A model generated the notes under the pieces. It saw only the letters and a list, made by a program, of their open reading frames with translations. It did not search any database and was not told the DNA's origin. A stretch of DNA of 44,474 bases from Chloroflexota bacterium (GTDB taxonomy: Bacteria; Chloroflexota; Dehalococcoidia; E44-bin15): NCBI GenBank assembly GCA_030626475.1, contig DAOUOW010000005.1, positions 1 to 44,474 of the forward strand, read 5' to 3'. Position 1 is the first letter of the stretch. Each line of letters opens with the position of its first letter. A program made the position numbers and the translations under genes. Positions 33,615-42,542 of this stretch are shown in pieces.

Positions 33615-35039
33615 ATGAAGGTCTATAATACCCTTTCCGGTCAAAAAGAAGAGTTTGTGCCCATTGGCGATCCGGTGAGGATGTACGTCTGCGGGGTGAC
33701 GCCCTACAGCGACTGCCATATCGGGCACGCCATGAGCTATATCGTCTTCGATGTCATCCGGCGCTACCTGGAGTTTCGCGGCTACAGGGTGAAGCACGTG
33801 CAGAACTTCACCGATGTCGATGATAAGACCATCGCCCGCGCCAACGCCTTAGGCATTTCCACCAAAGAGCTTGCAGAGGGACTTATCTCCCGGTACTTCG
33901 CCGATATGGACGCACTAAACATAAAGAGGGCTGACATCTACCCACGGGCTACTGAAGAGATCCCAAAGATCATCGAGGTCATCGATGGCTTGATCCAGAA
34001 GGGCCATGCCTACGAGTCGGAAGGAAATGTCTATTTTCGAGTGGTAAGCTTCGCTCAATACGGGAAGCTTGGCCATCGCTCCATCGATGAGATAAAAGCC
34101 TGCGAGGTGGGAACGGGTAAAGAGCACCCCATGGACTTCGCCTTGTGGAAGGCAGCCAAACCTGACGAGCCGTGGTGGCAAAGCCCGTGGGGACGGGGAA
34201 GGCCAGGATGGCATATCGAGTGCAGCGCCATGTCCCTGAAATACCTGGGGGATACCCTCGATATCCACGGTGGCGGACAGGACCTCATTTTCCCTCATCA
34301 TGAGAACGAGATCGCCCAGTCAGAGGCCTTTACCGGTGTTGCTCCCTTCGTCAAATACTGGCTGCACAACGGTCTGATGCAGCTCGGCGAGGAGAAGATG
34401 AGCAAGTCTTTGGGCAACCTCATCACGGTAAAGGAGGCACTCGAGCACTACAGCCCCGATGCTATTCGACTGTTTGTTTTGAGCTCTCATTACCGCAGCC
34501 CTCTCACCTACTCAGAGGAAGGGCTGGAGGCTGCTCACAGAGGAGCGGTGAGGCTCCGCCTTGCGGCTCACCGCCAGGCTGGTGATGGCCCGACAGCGCT
34601 TGAGGTTTCAGTTTACCACCAGCGTTTCATAGAGGCCATGGACAACGACTTTAATACTGCCCAGGCCATCGCCGTTCTCTTCGACCTTGCCATGGAGATC
34701 AACCGGGCCGCAGACGAAGGGCATTCAGTCGAAGAATCACAGAGGGAGCTGATTGAGCTGGCTGGAATACTGGGTCTGACGTTCAGGGCATACCGCTTTA
34801 GAGTGGACGCCCATGCAGTGCTAGAGTTGGCAGCTCGGGCTGGCATTACCCTGAAAAAGGGTGTAGAAGATGAAGAGCGTACAGCTGATTACTATATCCA
34901 GCAAATGGTCGATAAACGGGATGAGCTCAGGGCAAAAAGGCAGTGGGCAGATGCCGATAAGATTCGCGCTCAGCTTGGTGAGCTGGGGATAATCCTCGAA
35001 GATGCCCCTCAGGGGACAGTGTGGAGATATAAGAGATAA
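33615..35039 (+). CDS. cysS: Cysteinyl-tRNA synthetase
   Basis: A 474-residue class I synthetase that charges tRNA-Cys. Seen: [13 protein letters not shown], the zinc Cys in [16 protein letters not shown] (HIGH motif included), [21 protein letters not shown] with the second zinc Cys, [17 protein letters not shown], and the KMSKS motif [10 protein letters not shown] near residue 267. The C-terminal helical domain is complete. The order ispD-ispF-cysS is common in many bacteria. It is 4 nt upstream of a small membrane-protein gene. Confidence 0.97.
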   Translation: MKVYNTLSGQKEEFVPIGDPVRMYVCGVTPYSDCHIGHAMSYIVFDVIRRYLEFRGYRVKHVQNFTDVDDKTIARANALGISTKELAEGLISRYFADMDALNIKRADIYPRATEEIPKIIEVIDGLIQKGHAYESEGNVYFRVVSFAQYGKLGHRSIDEIKACEVGTGKEHPMDFALWKAAKPDEPWWQSPWGRGRPGWHIECSAMSLKYLGDTLDIHGGGQDLIFPHHENEIAQSEAFTGVAPFVKYWLHNGLMQLGEEKMSKSLGNLITVKEALEHYSPDAIRLFVLSSHYRSPLTYSEEGLEAAHRGAVRLRLAAHRQAGDGPTALEVSVYHQRFIEAMDNDFNTAQAIAVLFDLAMEINRAADEGHSVEESQRELIELAGILGLTFRAYRFRVDAHAVLELAARAGITLKKGVEDEERTADYYIQQMVDKRDELRAKRQWADADKIRAQLGELGIILEDAPQGTVWRYKR

Positions 35040-35043
35040 GAAC

Positions 35044-35271
35044 ATGAAAGCAGTTGAGTATTTGGCCTTTGTCCTCATCGGAGCTGGCCTGCTGGCGCTC
35101 ATCGGCTACCTGGCAAGGGGATTTTTCTTCAGCACTGATGTTTCTCTTGTGCTCAGGATAATATGCGCCGTAGCTGCCGTAGGCTTCATCCTGCTCCTGG
35201 GATATGTGGGCTGGGAGAGGTATCGCAGCGCAAAGAAGGAGCCACAGGAGATCAAGGAGGCAGATAAATGA
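35044..35271 (+). CDS. Small two-helix membrane protein
   Basis: A 75-residue protein starting at ATG 35044, just after the cysS stop; the frame is open further upstream inside cysS but that part has no support. Seen: two hydrophobic segments, AFVLIGAGLLALIGYLARGF and LRIICAVAAVGFILLLGYVG, then a charged tail RSAKKEPQEIKEADK. No family recognised. It overlaps ybjQ by 4 nt (ATGA), so the two are probably translated together. Possible role: membrane anchor for the YbjQ protein, an inference from position. Confidence 0.7.
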   Translation: MKAVEYLAFVLIGAGLLALIGYLARGFFFSTDVSLVLRIICAVAAVGFILLLGYVGWERYRSAKKEPQEIKEADK

Positions 35272-35582
35272 TCGTCGTGACCTCGAGCGTCATAGAGGGG
35301 AGGAGGATCGTAAAGACCCTGGGCATGGTGAAGGGCAGCACGATAAGGGCAAGACACCTGGGCAGGGACATCAGTGCTGGATTGCGCAGCTTGATAGGAG
35401 GGGAGATCAAAGAATACACCAAGCTGATGGCTGAAGCCAGAGAAGAGGCAATCCAGAGGATGGTGGAACAGGCGGAGGAGATGAAGGCCAACGCCATTGT
35501 CGACACCAGATTTGTAACCTCGATGGTTATCAGTGGGGCTTCAGAGCTTCTAGTTTACGGCACCGCCGTGGTGGTGAAGTGA
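35268..35582 (+). CDS. YbjQ family (DUF74) protein
   Basis: A 104-residue YbjQ-type protein. Seen: the start MIVVTSSVIEGRRIVKTLGM, the Gly-rich GLRSLIGGEIKEYTKLM, AREEAIQRMVEQAEEMKANA and the closing GASELLVYGTAVVVK. These are the standard conserved blocks of the family (Pfam PF01906), pentameric small proteins with unclear roles, sometimes described as heavy-metal-binding domains. It overlaps the small membrane-protein gene and ends 26 nt before the convergent SAM-hydroxide-type gene. Confidence 0.93.
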   Translation: MIVVTSSVIEGRRIVKTLGMVKGSTIRARHLGRDISAGLRSLIGGEIKEYTKLMAEAREEAIQRMVEQAEEMKANAIVDTRFVTSMVISGASELLVYGTAVVVK

Positions 35583-35607
35583 GCGAAATTGCAGAAGCAC
35601 TGGGAGA

Positions 35608-36438
35608 TCACAAAGTGGTTATGCTCACCTCATTGCCGATCTTGGCTCTCAATAACCTGGCGGCGCTGCCATTTTTCAGGGATAGCTCCAGATTTCCGCT
35701 GCTGCCGATGATTGCCAGTAGGTCGCTGGCTTCGGCATAGGACTGGCTTACATCCTCTATGATGTGACCAGCGACCTCGATGAACAGCCTGCCCTGAGGC
35801 AGGTCTTTCTCTTTGAAGTTGGTGATCAGGTTGCCAAAGTGATCGATGTGGAGCACGCACCCGGTGAGCACCCCGTCCTCTTTGATTTGCGGGCGGGGAG
35901 GAGGGAAGGTAAAAAGGCTAGAAATGAGGTCACCGAAGTCCCGGGCTGGGGTGCCCAAAGATAGGTGGGCGGCAACAGGGGCAAAAATATCGCGCCCGTG
36001 AAAGGTGGTGCTAACTGGATAGTGCCAGAAATGGGGATTGGTCAGGGCGAAGGCCTGAAGCCCAAATCCCAGCTCAGTCTCGCCTTCCCCAGCAGGGAGC
36101 GGTTCTTCGTCTGTTTCAAGAGAGGCTTCCTCTATTATATAGCTCAGAACACCATTATCGGGAGCAATGAAGAAGGCCGATGAAGTGACTAACAGCACCG
36201 CCCTGCGCTCAGTGCCCACCCCGGGGTCAACAACCACGACATGAATGGTGCCCTCAGGGAAATAGTGATAGGCGGTGCTCAAAACAAAGGCAGCCTGGGC
36301 AATATTCTGAGGCTGGATGTTATGGCAGAAATCGACGATAGTAGCCCCGGGGTTGATGCTCAGGATCACCCCTTTCATTGCTGCCACATAGGCATCATCA
36401 GTGCCGAAGTCGGTGGTCAGTGTAATCACATTGCTCAT
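35608..36438 (-). CDS. SAM hydroxide adenosyltransferase family protein (DUF62)
   Basis: A 276-residue protein of the family that includes fluorinase, chlorinase and SAM hydroxide adenosyltransferase. Seen: ITLTTDFGTDDAYVAAMKGV near the N-terminus, DFCHNIQPQNIAQAAFVL, VHVVVVDPGVGTERRA (the Asp-Pro-Gly motif), FIAPDNGVLSYI, FHGRDIFAPVAAHL and GCVLHIDHFGNLITNF. The Asp-Arg/His set (RD in FHGRDIF and the H in HIDHFGN) is that of the hydroxide-type enzymes, which split SAM to adenosine and methionine; halogenase activity is not implied. It is 14 nt after secG, third gene of the gatB unit. Confidence 0.92.
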   Translation of the reverse strand: MSNVITLTTDFGTDDAYVAAMKGVILSINPGATIVDFCHNIQPQNIAQAAFVLSTAYHYFPEGTIHVVVVDPGVGTERRAVLLVTSSAFFIAPDNGVLSYIIEEASLETDEEPLPAGEGETELGFGLQAFALTNPHFWHYPVSTTFHGRDIFAPVAAHLSLGTPARDFGDLISSLFTFPPPRPQIKEDGVLTGCVLHIDHFGNLITNFKEKDLPQGRLFIEVAGHIIEDVSQSYAEASDLLAIIGSSGNLELSLKNGSAARLLRAKIGNEVSITTL

Positions 36439-36452
36439 AGAATTTCCCGCTG

Positions 36453-36674
36453 CTAGTCAACGACCTTGACAGCGAAGATGGAGATGACGATAAAGATCAC
36501 CATAAGCAGAATGGTGAATCGAAACAGGGTCTTTGCTATACCCCTCCGGGTGCGGTAAACGCCGGTCTGCTGGCCAAAGATGCCTCCTAGACCTCCTCCT
36601 CTCACCTGAAGCAGGAAAACACCAATCAGCACTACAGCTATGATGATCTGAGCGACACTAAGATAGCTCTCCAT
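36453..36674 (-). CDS. secG: Preprotein translocase subunit SecG
   Basis: A 73-residue membrane protein of the SecYEG channel. Seen: two hydrophobic segments, LSVAQIIIAVVLIGVFLLQV and TLFRFTILLMVIFIVISIF, joined by a Gly-rich cytoplasmic loop RGGGLGGIFGQQTGVYRTRR that is typical of SecG (GGGLGG and F-G-x6-R). It lies 18 nt downstream of gatB and 14 nt before the SAM-hydroxide-type gene on the minus strand. Confidence 0.93.
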   Translation of the reverse strand: MESYLSVAQIIIAVVLIGVFLLQVRGGGLGGIFGQQTGVYRTRRGIAKTLFRFTILLMVIFIVISIFAVKVVD

Positions 36675-36692
36675 AATAATATCTCTGAAGGT

Positions 36693-38159
36693 CTAGGCGC
36701 TTTCCTCCAGCTTCTCCTTAAGCAGCTTATTTACCACAGAGGGATTAGCCCTGCCCTTTGTTTGCCTCATTACCTGCCCGACGAGGAAGGTTAGCGCCAC
36801 CTCCTTACCCTTCCTGAAATCGGCCACCGCCTGGGCATTGGCTGCCACCACCTGGGCTACGATCTCCTCCATTTCTTGGGCATCGCTGATCTGGGTGAGC
36901 CCTTTCTCGTCAGTGATCTCAGCAGCACGCTTGCCGCTATTGAACATCTCCTCAAAGACCGTCTTTGCCGCGGCGCCGCTCAGCGTGCCGTCATCGATGA
37001 GATCCAGCATCCCCGCCAGGTGGTCTGGGCTGACTTTTGAATCGCCGATCTGGGTATCTGTGGCGTGAAGCAACCGGGCGAAATCGCCCAAAATCCAGTT
37101 GCTCACCGCTTTGGCCCTCTTTTCGACCTCGGCCTTTGTATTCAGTTTCACGCAGGCTTCGAAATAATCCGCCGTCGCCTTGGAGCCGGTTAGCAGGCTG
37201 GCATCGTAGTAGGGTAGGCCATATTGGGCCATGAACCTATCCTGCCTGGCATCAGGAAGCTCGGGGAGATGGGAGCGTAGCTCCTCCACCCATAGTCGGC
37301 TGAAAGTCAGGGGCGGGAGATCGGGTTCGGGGAAATAGCGATAGTCATGCGCATACTCTTTGCTCCGCTGCGATACCGTAACCCCCCTCTCTTCAACCCA
37401 GCCCCTGGTCTCCTGAACCAGGCGCCCACTCTCCTCGATGACCCTCCTATGGCGCTGTTCCTCATATTCCAGGGCGTGATAGACTGCCCTAAAGCTGTTC
37501 ATATTCTTGACCTCGACCTTGACCACTGAGTTTGTGCTGCCGAGGGGACGAATACTTATGTTAGCATCGCACCTGAAGCTACCCTCCTCCATATTACCGC
37601 TGGAAACGCCGAGGAACTGGAGGATGGTGCGCAGCTTCATCAGGTATTGCCGCGCCTCCTCAGGGGTGTGGATGTCAGGCTCGCTCACCACCTCCATAAG
37701 AGGCACCCCAGCGCGATTAACATCCACCAGGCTATAGCTTCCCTCCCCCGGGGCGCTGCGATGGATTAGCTTCGCCGTATCCTCCTCAAGGTGAACACGG
37801 GTGATCCCAATCCTCTTTTTTTGGCCCTCGACCTCGATTTCCAGCCAGCCTTTAACTCCTAAGGGGGCATCGTATTGAGAAATCTGGTAGCCTTTCATCA
37901 GGTCGGGGTAGGGATAGTTCTTACGGTCAAACTTGCAATATTCTGGAATGGTGCAGTTCAAAGCCAGGGCGGTCATCACCACATATTCCAGTGCCTGCTG
38001 GTTAATGACGGGGAGGACGCCGGGCATGCCGAGGCAGACGGGGCATACGTGTGTATTGGGAGCAGCGTCGGCATAGTCCGCACTACAGCGGCAGAACATC
38101 TTGCTCTTGGTCAATAGCTGAGAGTGGACCTCAAGCCCGATAGTGGTTTCATAATCCAT
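36693..38159 (-). CDS. gatB: Asp/Glu-tRNA(Asn/Gln) amidotransferase subunit B
   Basis: A 488-residue GatB that activates Glu- or Asp-tRNA with ATP for amidation. The frame is open to 38270, but the start at 38159 is chosen because it begins with the family sequence [16 protein letters not shown] and because a promoter sits so close that the message would be nearly leaderless. Seen: [12 protein letters not shown] and [13 protein letters not shown] (zinc Cys), [60 protein letters not shown], and RKNYPYPD. The C-terminal YqeY-like tail contains [16 protein letters not shown]. No gatA or gatC is in the window. First gene of the gatB-secG-DUF62 unit. Confidence 0.97.
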   Translation of the reverse strand: MDYETTIGLEVHSQLLTKSKMFCRCSADYADAAPNTHVCPVCLGMPGVLPVINQQALEYVVMTALALNCTIPEYCKFDRKNYPYPDLMKGYQISQYDAPLGVKGWLEIEVEGQKKRIGITRVHLEEDTAKLIHRSAPGEGSYSLVDVNRAGVPLMEVVSEPDIHTPEEARQYLMKLRTILQFLGVSSGNMEEGSFRCDANISIRPLGSTNSVVKVEVKNMNSFRAVYHALEYEEQRHRRVIEESGRLVQETRGWVEERGVTVSQRSKEYAHDYRYFPEPDLPPLTFSRLWVEELRSHLPELPDARQDRFMAQYGLPYYDASLLTGSKATADYFEACVKLNTKAEVEKRAKAVSNWILGDFARLLHATDTQIGDSKVSPDHLAGMLDLIDDGTLSGAAAKTVFEEMFNSGKRAAEITDEKGLTQISDAQEMEEIVAQVVAANAQAVADFRKGKEVALTFLVGQVMRQTKGRANPSVVNKLLKEKLEESA

Positions 38160-38168
38160 CTTAAAGGT

Positions 38169-38197
38169 AGTATAGCAACCTTTTCCTCTTGAGGCAA
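38169..38197 (-). promoter_or_regulatory. Promoter of gatB, near-leaderless
   Basis: On the minus strand: TTGCCT (38192-38197), 17-nt spacer, TATACT (38169-38174), then 9 nt and the ATG at 38159. Transcription would start only about 2-3 nt before the start codon, so the message would be close to leaderless. This fixes the start over the upstream open frame. Confidence 0.6.
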
Positions 38198-38263
38198 GGA
38201 TTTTTCGTACCAGGCCATAGTGGTCAATGAAGGGTATTTTGCGGTCGGAAAGTCTAAGACCTA

Positions 38264-38291
38264 TTGACATCTTCGGCTAAAAGCGTATAAT
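38264..38291 (+). promoter_or_regulatory. Sigma-70 promoter of the annealing-protein gene
   Basis: TTGACA (38264-38269), 16-nt spacer, TATAAT (38286-38291), with a start near 38298 and GAGGGG about 5 nt before the ATG at 38327. It diverges from the gatB promoter, with the two -35 boxes 66 nt apart. Confidence 0.7.
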
Positions 38292-38326
38292 TGAAATAGA
38301 ACATCTGTTCGATAGCGAGGGGCAAA

Positions 38327-38875
38327 ATGAGCGAGAAGGAATTCAAGGCGAGCAGGTATCTGACCAAGCTAGAGGGCAAGGATTACCTCGAGGTTAAATG
38401 GCGGCTTTTATGGCTCAGAACCGAGCATCCTGATGCCGTGATTGCCACAGAGCTGATGAAGTATGAAGGGGGGATGGCACTTTTCAAAGCCAAGATCACC
38501 CTCAGCGACGGAGGAGAGGCAACAGGATGGGGCAGCGAGACCGTTACCGACTTTGGCGATTACATCGAGAAGGCGGAGACCAAGGCACTGGGCAGAGCTT
38601 GTGCCGCTCTGGGCTATGGCACTCAATTTTGCGCCGACTTCGACTTCCATGAAAAGCCTGTGGATGCCCCGGTGGAGCAGAAACGCTCAGGGCGTTCACC
38701 GGCAACAGAGGCCCAGGTCAAGGCTATTTATCTCATCGGCAGGGAGCAGTATGGCCTCACCGAAGAGCAGATGAACCAACATACCAAGAAAGCCTATGGC
38801 AGGCACCCTGCTAACCTCACCAAGCAGGAAGCATCTCAGCTCATCGACAGGCTCAAGGGGAGACCCAAGGGATGA
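38327..38875 (+). CDS. Rad52/ERF-like single-strand annealing protein (probable)
   Basis: A 182-residue protein. Seen: YLTKLEGKDYLEVKWRLLWL, then ITLSDGGEATGWGSETVTDF and YIEKAETKALGRACAALGYG. The last segment (E-T-K-A-x-G-R-A-x-A-x-L-G-Y-G) is the conserved signature of phage-type annealing proteins of the Rad52/ERF superfamily. The C-terminal 50 residues, with EAQVKAIYLIGREQYGL and LTKQEASQLIDRL, form a small helical unit often found at the end of such proteins and some single-strand DNA proteins. It would pair complementary single strands in recombination. It lies alone in a housekeeping region with its own strong promoter, rather than in a prophage. Family call moderate. Confidence 0.65.
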   Translation: MSEKEFKASRYLTKLEGKDYLEVKWRLLWLRTEHPDAVIATELMKYEGGMALFKAKITLSDGGEATGWGSETVTDFGDYIEKAETKALGRACAALGYGTQFCADFDFHEKPVDAPVEQKRSGRSPATEAQVKAIYLIGREQYGLTEEQMNQHTKKAYGRHPANLTKQEASQLIDRLKGRPKG

Positions 38876-38901
38876 TTAGGGGCTGGTCATGCCCTGGATT
38901 T

Positions 38902-39567
38902 CTACTCTTCGCTCCAGGCTCCCTCGCCAATGAGGGGGACAAAGCGGCAGGGGGTCAGATTCTTAGCCGTAAACCCCTCTTCTTGCTTGAGGACATAGAG
39001 CAAATCCTGCTCCCAGCGGGAGCCAACGGGAATCACCATCCGTCCACCCATGGCAAGCTGATCGAGCAGTTCCTGGGGAACCCGGGGAGCAGCGGCAGTC
39101 ACCATGATGGCATCATATGGTGCCTCGGCTGGCCAGCCGAGGGTTTGCTCAGCAACATGAACCTGGACATTGGTGTAGCCCAGTTTATCCAGGGTTCGTC
39201 TTGCAGACTGGGCTAGCTTGGGGATCCGCTCTGTGGTGATCACCTGCCGCGCCAATTCAGCGAGGATTGCCGCCTGATAACCGCTGCCCGCTCCCAACTC
39301 CAGCACCTTGTCCGTGCTCACCAGCTCCAGAGCCTGGGTCATCAGGGCGATAATGAAAGGCTGAGAGATAGTTTGTCCTTCACCAATAGGCAGCGGCCTA
39401 TCCTCGTAGGCTAGATAGCGGCCCTCCCGGGGAACAAAGGCTTCTCTGGGTATCTTGGCCATGACGCGAAGCACCCTCTCATCGCTGATCTCGCGGCGCA
39501 GCTCTTCGATCAGCCTTTTCCGGGCAGCTTTTAGACTCACAGTTGACCTACGGCTCACTGCTCCCAT
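38902..39567 (-). CDS. pcm: Protein-L-isoaspartate O-methyltransferase
   Basis: A 221-residue class I SAM methyltransferase that repairs isoaspartyl residues in aged proteins. Seen: FVPREGRYLAYEDRPLPIGE, then GQTISQPFIIALMTQALEL (the PCMT motif), VLELGAGSGYQAAILAEL (SAM loop), ITTERIPKLAQSARRTL and YDAIMVTAAAPRVPQELLDQ. All conserved blocks are present and length is normal. It converges on the annealing-protein gene with a 26-nt gap, and diverges from the PPOX gene on the other side. Confidence 0.95.
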   Translation of the reverse strand: MGAVSRRSTVSLKAARKRLIEELRREISDERVLRVMAKIPREAFVPREGRYLAYEDRPLPIGEGQTISQPFIIALMTQALELVSTDKVLELGAGSGYQAAILAELARQVITTERIPKLAQSARRTLDKLGYTNVQVHVAEQTLGWPAEAPYDAIMVTAAAPRVPQELLDQLAMGGRMVIPVGSRWEQDLLYVLKQEEGFTAKNLTPCRFVPLIGEGAWSEE

Positions 39568-39636
39568 CTCAACAGGCAGACTTTATGCCCAAAATCTACC
39601 ACAAACCCAGGATAGCATCAAGGTTGCAAACGGCCC

Positions 39637-39665
39637 TTGCTAGTGGGATGGAGATGGCATATAAT
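39637..39665 (+). promoter_or_regulatory. Promoter of the PPOX gene
   Basis: TTGCTA (39637-39642), 17-nt spacer, TATAAT (39660-39665). Start would be near 39672, giving a leader of about 22 nt with AGGAGG before the ATG at 39694. Confidence 0.65.
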
Positions 39666-39693
39666 TCAGTAATCAGGGAAGAAGGAGGGATAA

Positions 39694-40089
39694 ATGGCGA
39701 AGCTAACCGAAGAGATGAAGACGCTGGTGGCAAACCAGCAGCCGTATATCGCTACCGCAAGTCGGGATGGAGTGCCCAATATCGGACCCAAGCGCAGCAC
39801 CAAGGTTCTGGACGATGAGCATATCGTCTTCTATGAGCTTACGGGAAAGCATACCTATGAGAACCTCAAAAACAACCCCAGGGTAGCCATTGCCGTAGTC
39901 GACCCGAGCAAATTTCAGGGGTTTCGCTTCCAGGGCACGGCAGAGCTCATCACCGAGGGGCCTCTTTTTGATGAGGCCAAGAAGTTCGCCGAAACGCTGA
40001 AGCTCCCCCCTCCACTGGCTGCGGTGAAGGTCAAGGTGGAGGAGATCTACGACCTGGGGATGGGAGGGCCCGGGGAGAAGATAGCCTGA
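39694..40089 (+). CDS. Pyridoxamine 5'-phosphate oxidase family (flavin-binding) protein
   Basis: A 131-residue split-barrel flavin-binding protein. Seen: LVANQQPYIATASRDGVPNI (the typical start of the FMN/F420 barrel), IGPKRSTKVLDDEHIVFYE, GKHTYENLKNNPRVAIAV and FRFQGTAELITEGPLFD. The family includes PdxH-like oxidases, FMN reductases and F420-binding enzymes; the sequence alone does not decide the cofactor or reaction. AGGAGG and a promoter precede the ATG. It is followed in the same direction by the second DUF72 gene (49 nt away). Confidence 0.9.
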   Translation: MAKLTEEMKTLVANQQPYIATASRDGVPNIGPKRSTKVLDDEHIVFYELTGKHTYENLKNNPRVAIAVVDPSKFQGFRFQGTAELITEGPLFDEAKKFAETLKLPPPLAAVKVKVEEIYDLGMGGPGEKIA

Positions 40090-40138
40090 GGCGTATATTC
40101 CCTATACAGGCGCAAGGCGGTGGTGTTGGAGGCTTGAG

Positions 40139-40870
40139 ATGGGGCCAAAATATTTCATCGGGACCAGCGGCTGGGTCTATCCTCACTGGCGGGATGTCTT
40201 CTATCCCCCCAAGCTGGCGCAGTCGAAGTGGCTGGAGTTTTACACCCAGCATTTCCCCACCGTGGAGCTGAACAATAGCTTCTATCGTCTGCCTTCGGAG
40301 AAGGCTTTTTCCAACTGGCGTGATACTTCTCCTGGGGGCTTTATTTATGCGGTCAAGGTGAGCAGGTTTATCACCCATATAAAGCGGCTTAAGGATGTTG
40401 AGGAGCCGGTAGAGACCTTTCTTTCGCGGGCGCACCATCTTGAGGAAAAGCTGGGCCCCCTTCTTTACCAGCTCCCGCCAAACATGCACCGCAACGATGA
40501 GAGGCTTGAAGCCTTCCTCTCGCTTTTGCCGCGGGGGCTGCGCCACGTAGTGGAGTTTCGCCATGAGTCCTGGCTGGATGAGGAGGTGTTCGCCATTCTG
40601 CGCAAATACAATGTTGGCTTCTGCGTCTTCGACATGCCCGGCCTTGCCTGCCCCCTGGTGGCGACCGCCGACTTTGGCTATGTAAGATTTCACGGCTCAA
40701 GCGGTCTTTACTTTAGCTGCTACTCCGATGACGAGCTTGAGGACTGGGCACAAAAGATTTCAGCGCTGGGTAAGGATTTGAACACCGTCTACATCTACTT
40801 CAACAACGATGCTCAGGGCTTCGCCATAAGAAATGCACGCACTTTATCAAAAAAGCTGGCTCAGATGTAG
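40139..40870 (+). CDS. DUF72 TIM-barrel protein, paralogue 2
   Basis: A 243-residue DUF72 protein of the usual length. Seen: YFIGTSGWVYPHWRDVFYP, FPTVELNNSFYRLPSEKAF, YAVKVSRFITHIKRL, LLYQLPPNMHRNDERLEAF, VVEFRHESWL, YVRFHGSSGLY and YIYFNNDAQGFAI. GGAGG lies 6 nt upstream of the ATG. Compared with paralogue 1 at 6828, it lacks the C-terminal extension. The 3' end overlaps the convergent membrane-protein gene by 24 nt. Molecular function not established for the family. Confidence 0.92.
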   Translation: MGPKYFIGTSGWVYPHWRDVFYPPKLAQSKWLEFYTQHFPTVELNNSFYRLPSEKAFSNWRDTSPGGFIYAVKVSRFITHIKRLKDVEEPVETFLSRAHHLEEKLGPLLYQLPPNMHRNDERLEAFLSLLPRGLRHVVEFRHESWLDEEVFAILRKYNVGFCVFDMPGLACPLVATADFGYVRFHGSSGLYFSCYSDDELEDWAQKISALGKDLNTVYIYFNNDAQGFAIRNARTLSKKLAQM

Positions 40871-41506
40871 TCTCTGCACGTCCTCTATAGAAACAGGCTC
40901 CAATGCGAAGCTTTCCAGTTCTTTCGCCCAGTTTTTCAGTATAAAGTACGCGGTGTGTGAGACATCGCCGGAGATGGCGGTAGTTTTAACAATATACTCT
41001 CCTTTGGTTAACATCCAATCACGCTTTTTCCAGCCAGGCTGGCAGCTGGGATGGTAACTTAATCCATTAAAAGCGTAGCACTCTTGTTCATCCTTGTGCT
41101 TGATAGCGACAGCAACTGTCTCGCCATCGTCAGACGGTGCCAAATCCCACCTCTCTCCTTCGGACACCCTCGCTTGGTCAAATTGACCAAGGAAAACAGG
41201 CTCTGGCGTTGGACTCCATCGCCCTCGGATAGGAGGGAATTCCTTTGCGCGTAATGAAGGGTCGTAGAAGGTGAGGTCAACGTGGCATAACGGTGCTAAA
41301 CCTCTTTGAACAATCTTTCCAAACCAACCGCGGCGTCTCTCGTTCAAAACCGTTATATGCAAAATGCGGAAGCCTCGTTCATCGCCTGTGCTTTTTCCTA
41401 CAGCTATGTCCAGCTTTGGCCTTTTAAGCACTTCTATGCCAAACGGTACAGCTATCGCCAAGCAAGCCACAATGATTGCGATTATGCTCACGATGTAACC
41501 AGCCAT
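40847..41506 (-). CDS. Single-pass membrane protein of unknown function
   Basis: A 219-residue protein with an N-terminal hydrophobic helix IVSIIAIIVACLAIAVPFGI, then a soluble part of about 190 residues that would lie outside the membrane or, if N-out, inside. Seen in the soluble part: LDIAVGKSTGDERGFRILHI, VLNERRRGWFGKIVQRG, CHVDLTFYD and a beta-rich stretch; no domain recognised. The strand-rich layout resembles small signal-transduction or immunoglobulin-like domains but nothing decisive. Codon use is more AT-rich than the neighbouring DUF72 gene, a hint of transfer. It overlaps that gene by 24 nt tail to tail and has no clear ribosome-binding site. Confidence 0.6.
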   Translation of the reverse strand: MAGYIVSIIAIIVACLAIAVPFGIEVLKRPKLDIAVGKSTGDERGFRILHITVLNERRRGWFGKIVQRGLAPLCHVDLTFYDPSLRAKEFPPIRGRWSPTPEPVFLGQFDQARVSEGERWDLAPSDDGETVAVAIKHKDEQECYAFNGLSYHPSCQPGWKKRDWMLTKGEYIVKTTAISGDVSHTAYFILKNWAKELESFALEPVSIEDVQRLHLSQLF

Positions 41507-41554
41507 GTTCTGTTACAAACACTCCTTCACCCTCTGCGCCAGGGAGCGGGTCGG

Positions 41555-42418
41555 TTATTCGGTTACAATGTCTTGGAGGATGTCCTGGATGGTGCAACCT
41601 CCACCATCAGGTGGATAATACGATAGCACGCTTTCATATTTTGGGTCGGCTCCTAGCTCGTTCATTGTTCCGGTTACTGCCTGTTCTACCGTTTGCTCTT
41701 CGAAAAGAAAGCGTTGAAGTAGGTCGACGGTTACCTGGTCGGTGTGCGGTGCGGATACAAGTCCATTCCACGCTACATAGACTTGAGCGCCCTCTTCTAC
41801 AAATGCCTCAGCCATGTCGTCATATTTCAGGCCATCGCAGCCCATCATGATGACCATTGTGTTATTGAAATCCCCCTTCATGCTGGAGCGGACGAATTTA
41901 TCGGTGATGCCAAAGTACACCGGGTCGCCCTCCTCGTACGGAGCAAAGGCAACAGCCCTGACCCGGTCTTTCAGTTGGTCACCTACGTATTTGCTCTTGC
42001 TGTATGGTTCAGAGGTAAAGAAGTCCAGGACCTGACGTTCTGGATTGAAGGTGGCGCTGTGCACCCTGAGGAGTATCAGACTGTAACAATGCGTGGGGAG
42101 ATTCTTGTAAAATTTCACCGTAACCGACTCCCCCTCGTAGTAATCGACAACAAATCCCGCCTCGTTCAATAAGGCTGTGGCTTCTTCAATGAAGGCTTCG
42201 TTTGGTTGCGAGGTGCTCAACTGGTCAACAATTGCAGCCTTAGGAACATCTATTTGGCTGCAGTCCGATGGGGCAGCTTGAATTAGATGGTCAATTGCGA
42301 AATAGAGGCCAACACCTAAGACTAGGGCAGCGATAGCTCCATACGCCAGTATCTTACTGAGCGGATACTTCCTGCTCTTCTTTCGCCCTTTTGGGCTATG
42401 CCTCCCTGTGCGCAGCAT
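41555..42418 (-). CDS. Membrane-anchored protein with clan-CD-peptidase-like His/Cys pair
   Basis: A 287-residue protein. The first 45 residues carry a basic stretch (GRKKSRKYPLSK) and a hydrophobic helix AYGAIAALVLGVGLYFAI, so it is membrane-anchored with the rest outside. The soluble part has YSLILLRVHSATFN (His120) and, 70 residues later, VIMMGCDGLKYDDMAEAF (Cys194), followed by GAQVYVAWNGLVSAPHTDQ. A strand ending in His, then a strand ending in Gly-Cys, then a W-G-type strand, is the order seen in clan CD cysteine peptidases (caspase, gingipain and CHAT types). The pattern is suggestive, not proven; no named family recognised. No strong ribosome-binding site precedes the ATG. Confidence 0.5.
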   Translation of the reverse strand: MLRTGRHSPKGRKKSRKYPLSKILAYGAIAALVLGVGLYFAIDHLIQAAPSDCSQIDVPKAAIVDQLSTSQPNEAFIEEATALLNEAGFVVDYYEGESVTVKFYKNLPTHCYSLILLRVHSATFNPERQVLDFFTSEPYSKSKYVGDQLKDRVRAVAFAPYEEGDPVYFGITDKFVRSSMKGDFNNTMVIMMGCDGLKYDDMAEAFVEEGAQVYVAWNGLVSAPHTDQVTVDLLQRFLFEEQTVEQAVTGTMNELGADPKYESVLSYYPPDGGGCTIQDILQDIVTE

Positions 42419-42542
42419 ATAACCCCGCCATCCCAGATGCCGTAGCGGCAGTTCTCATACAATACTATACAGGAATACGGCAATTTTGTCCTCACCTCTT
42501 CGTATGAGGTCAGCGGCGTGATGCTCTTTCCGTTCCCACACT

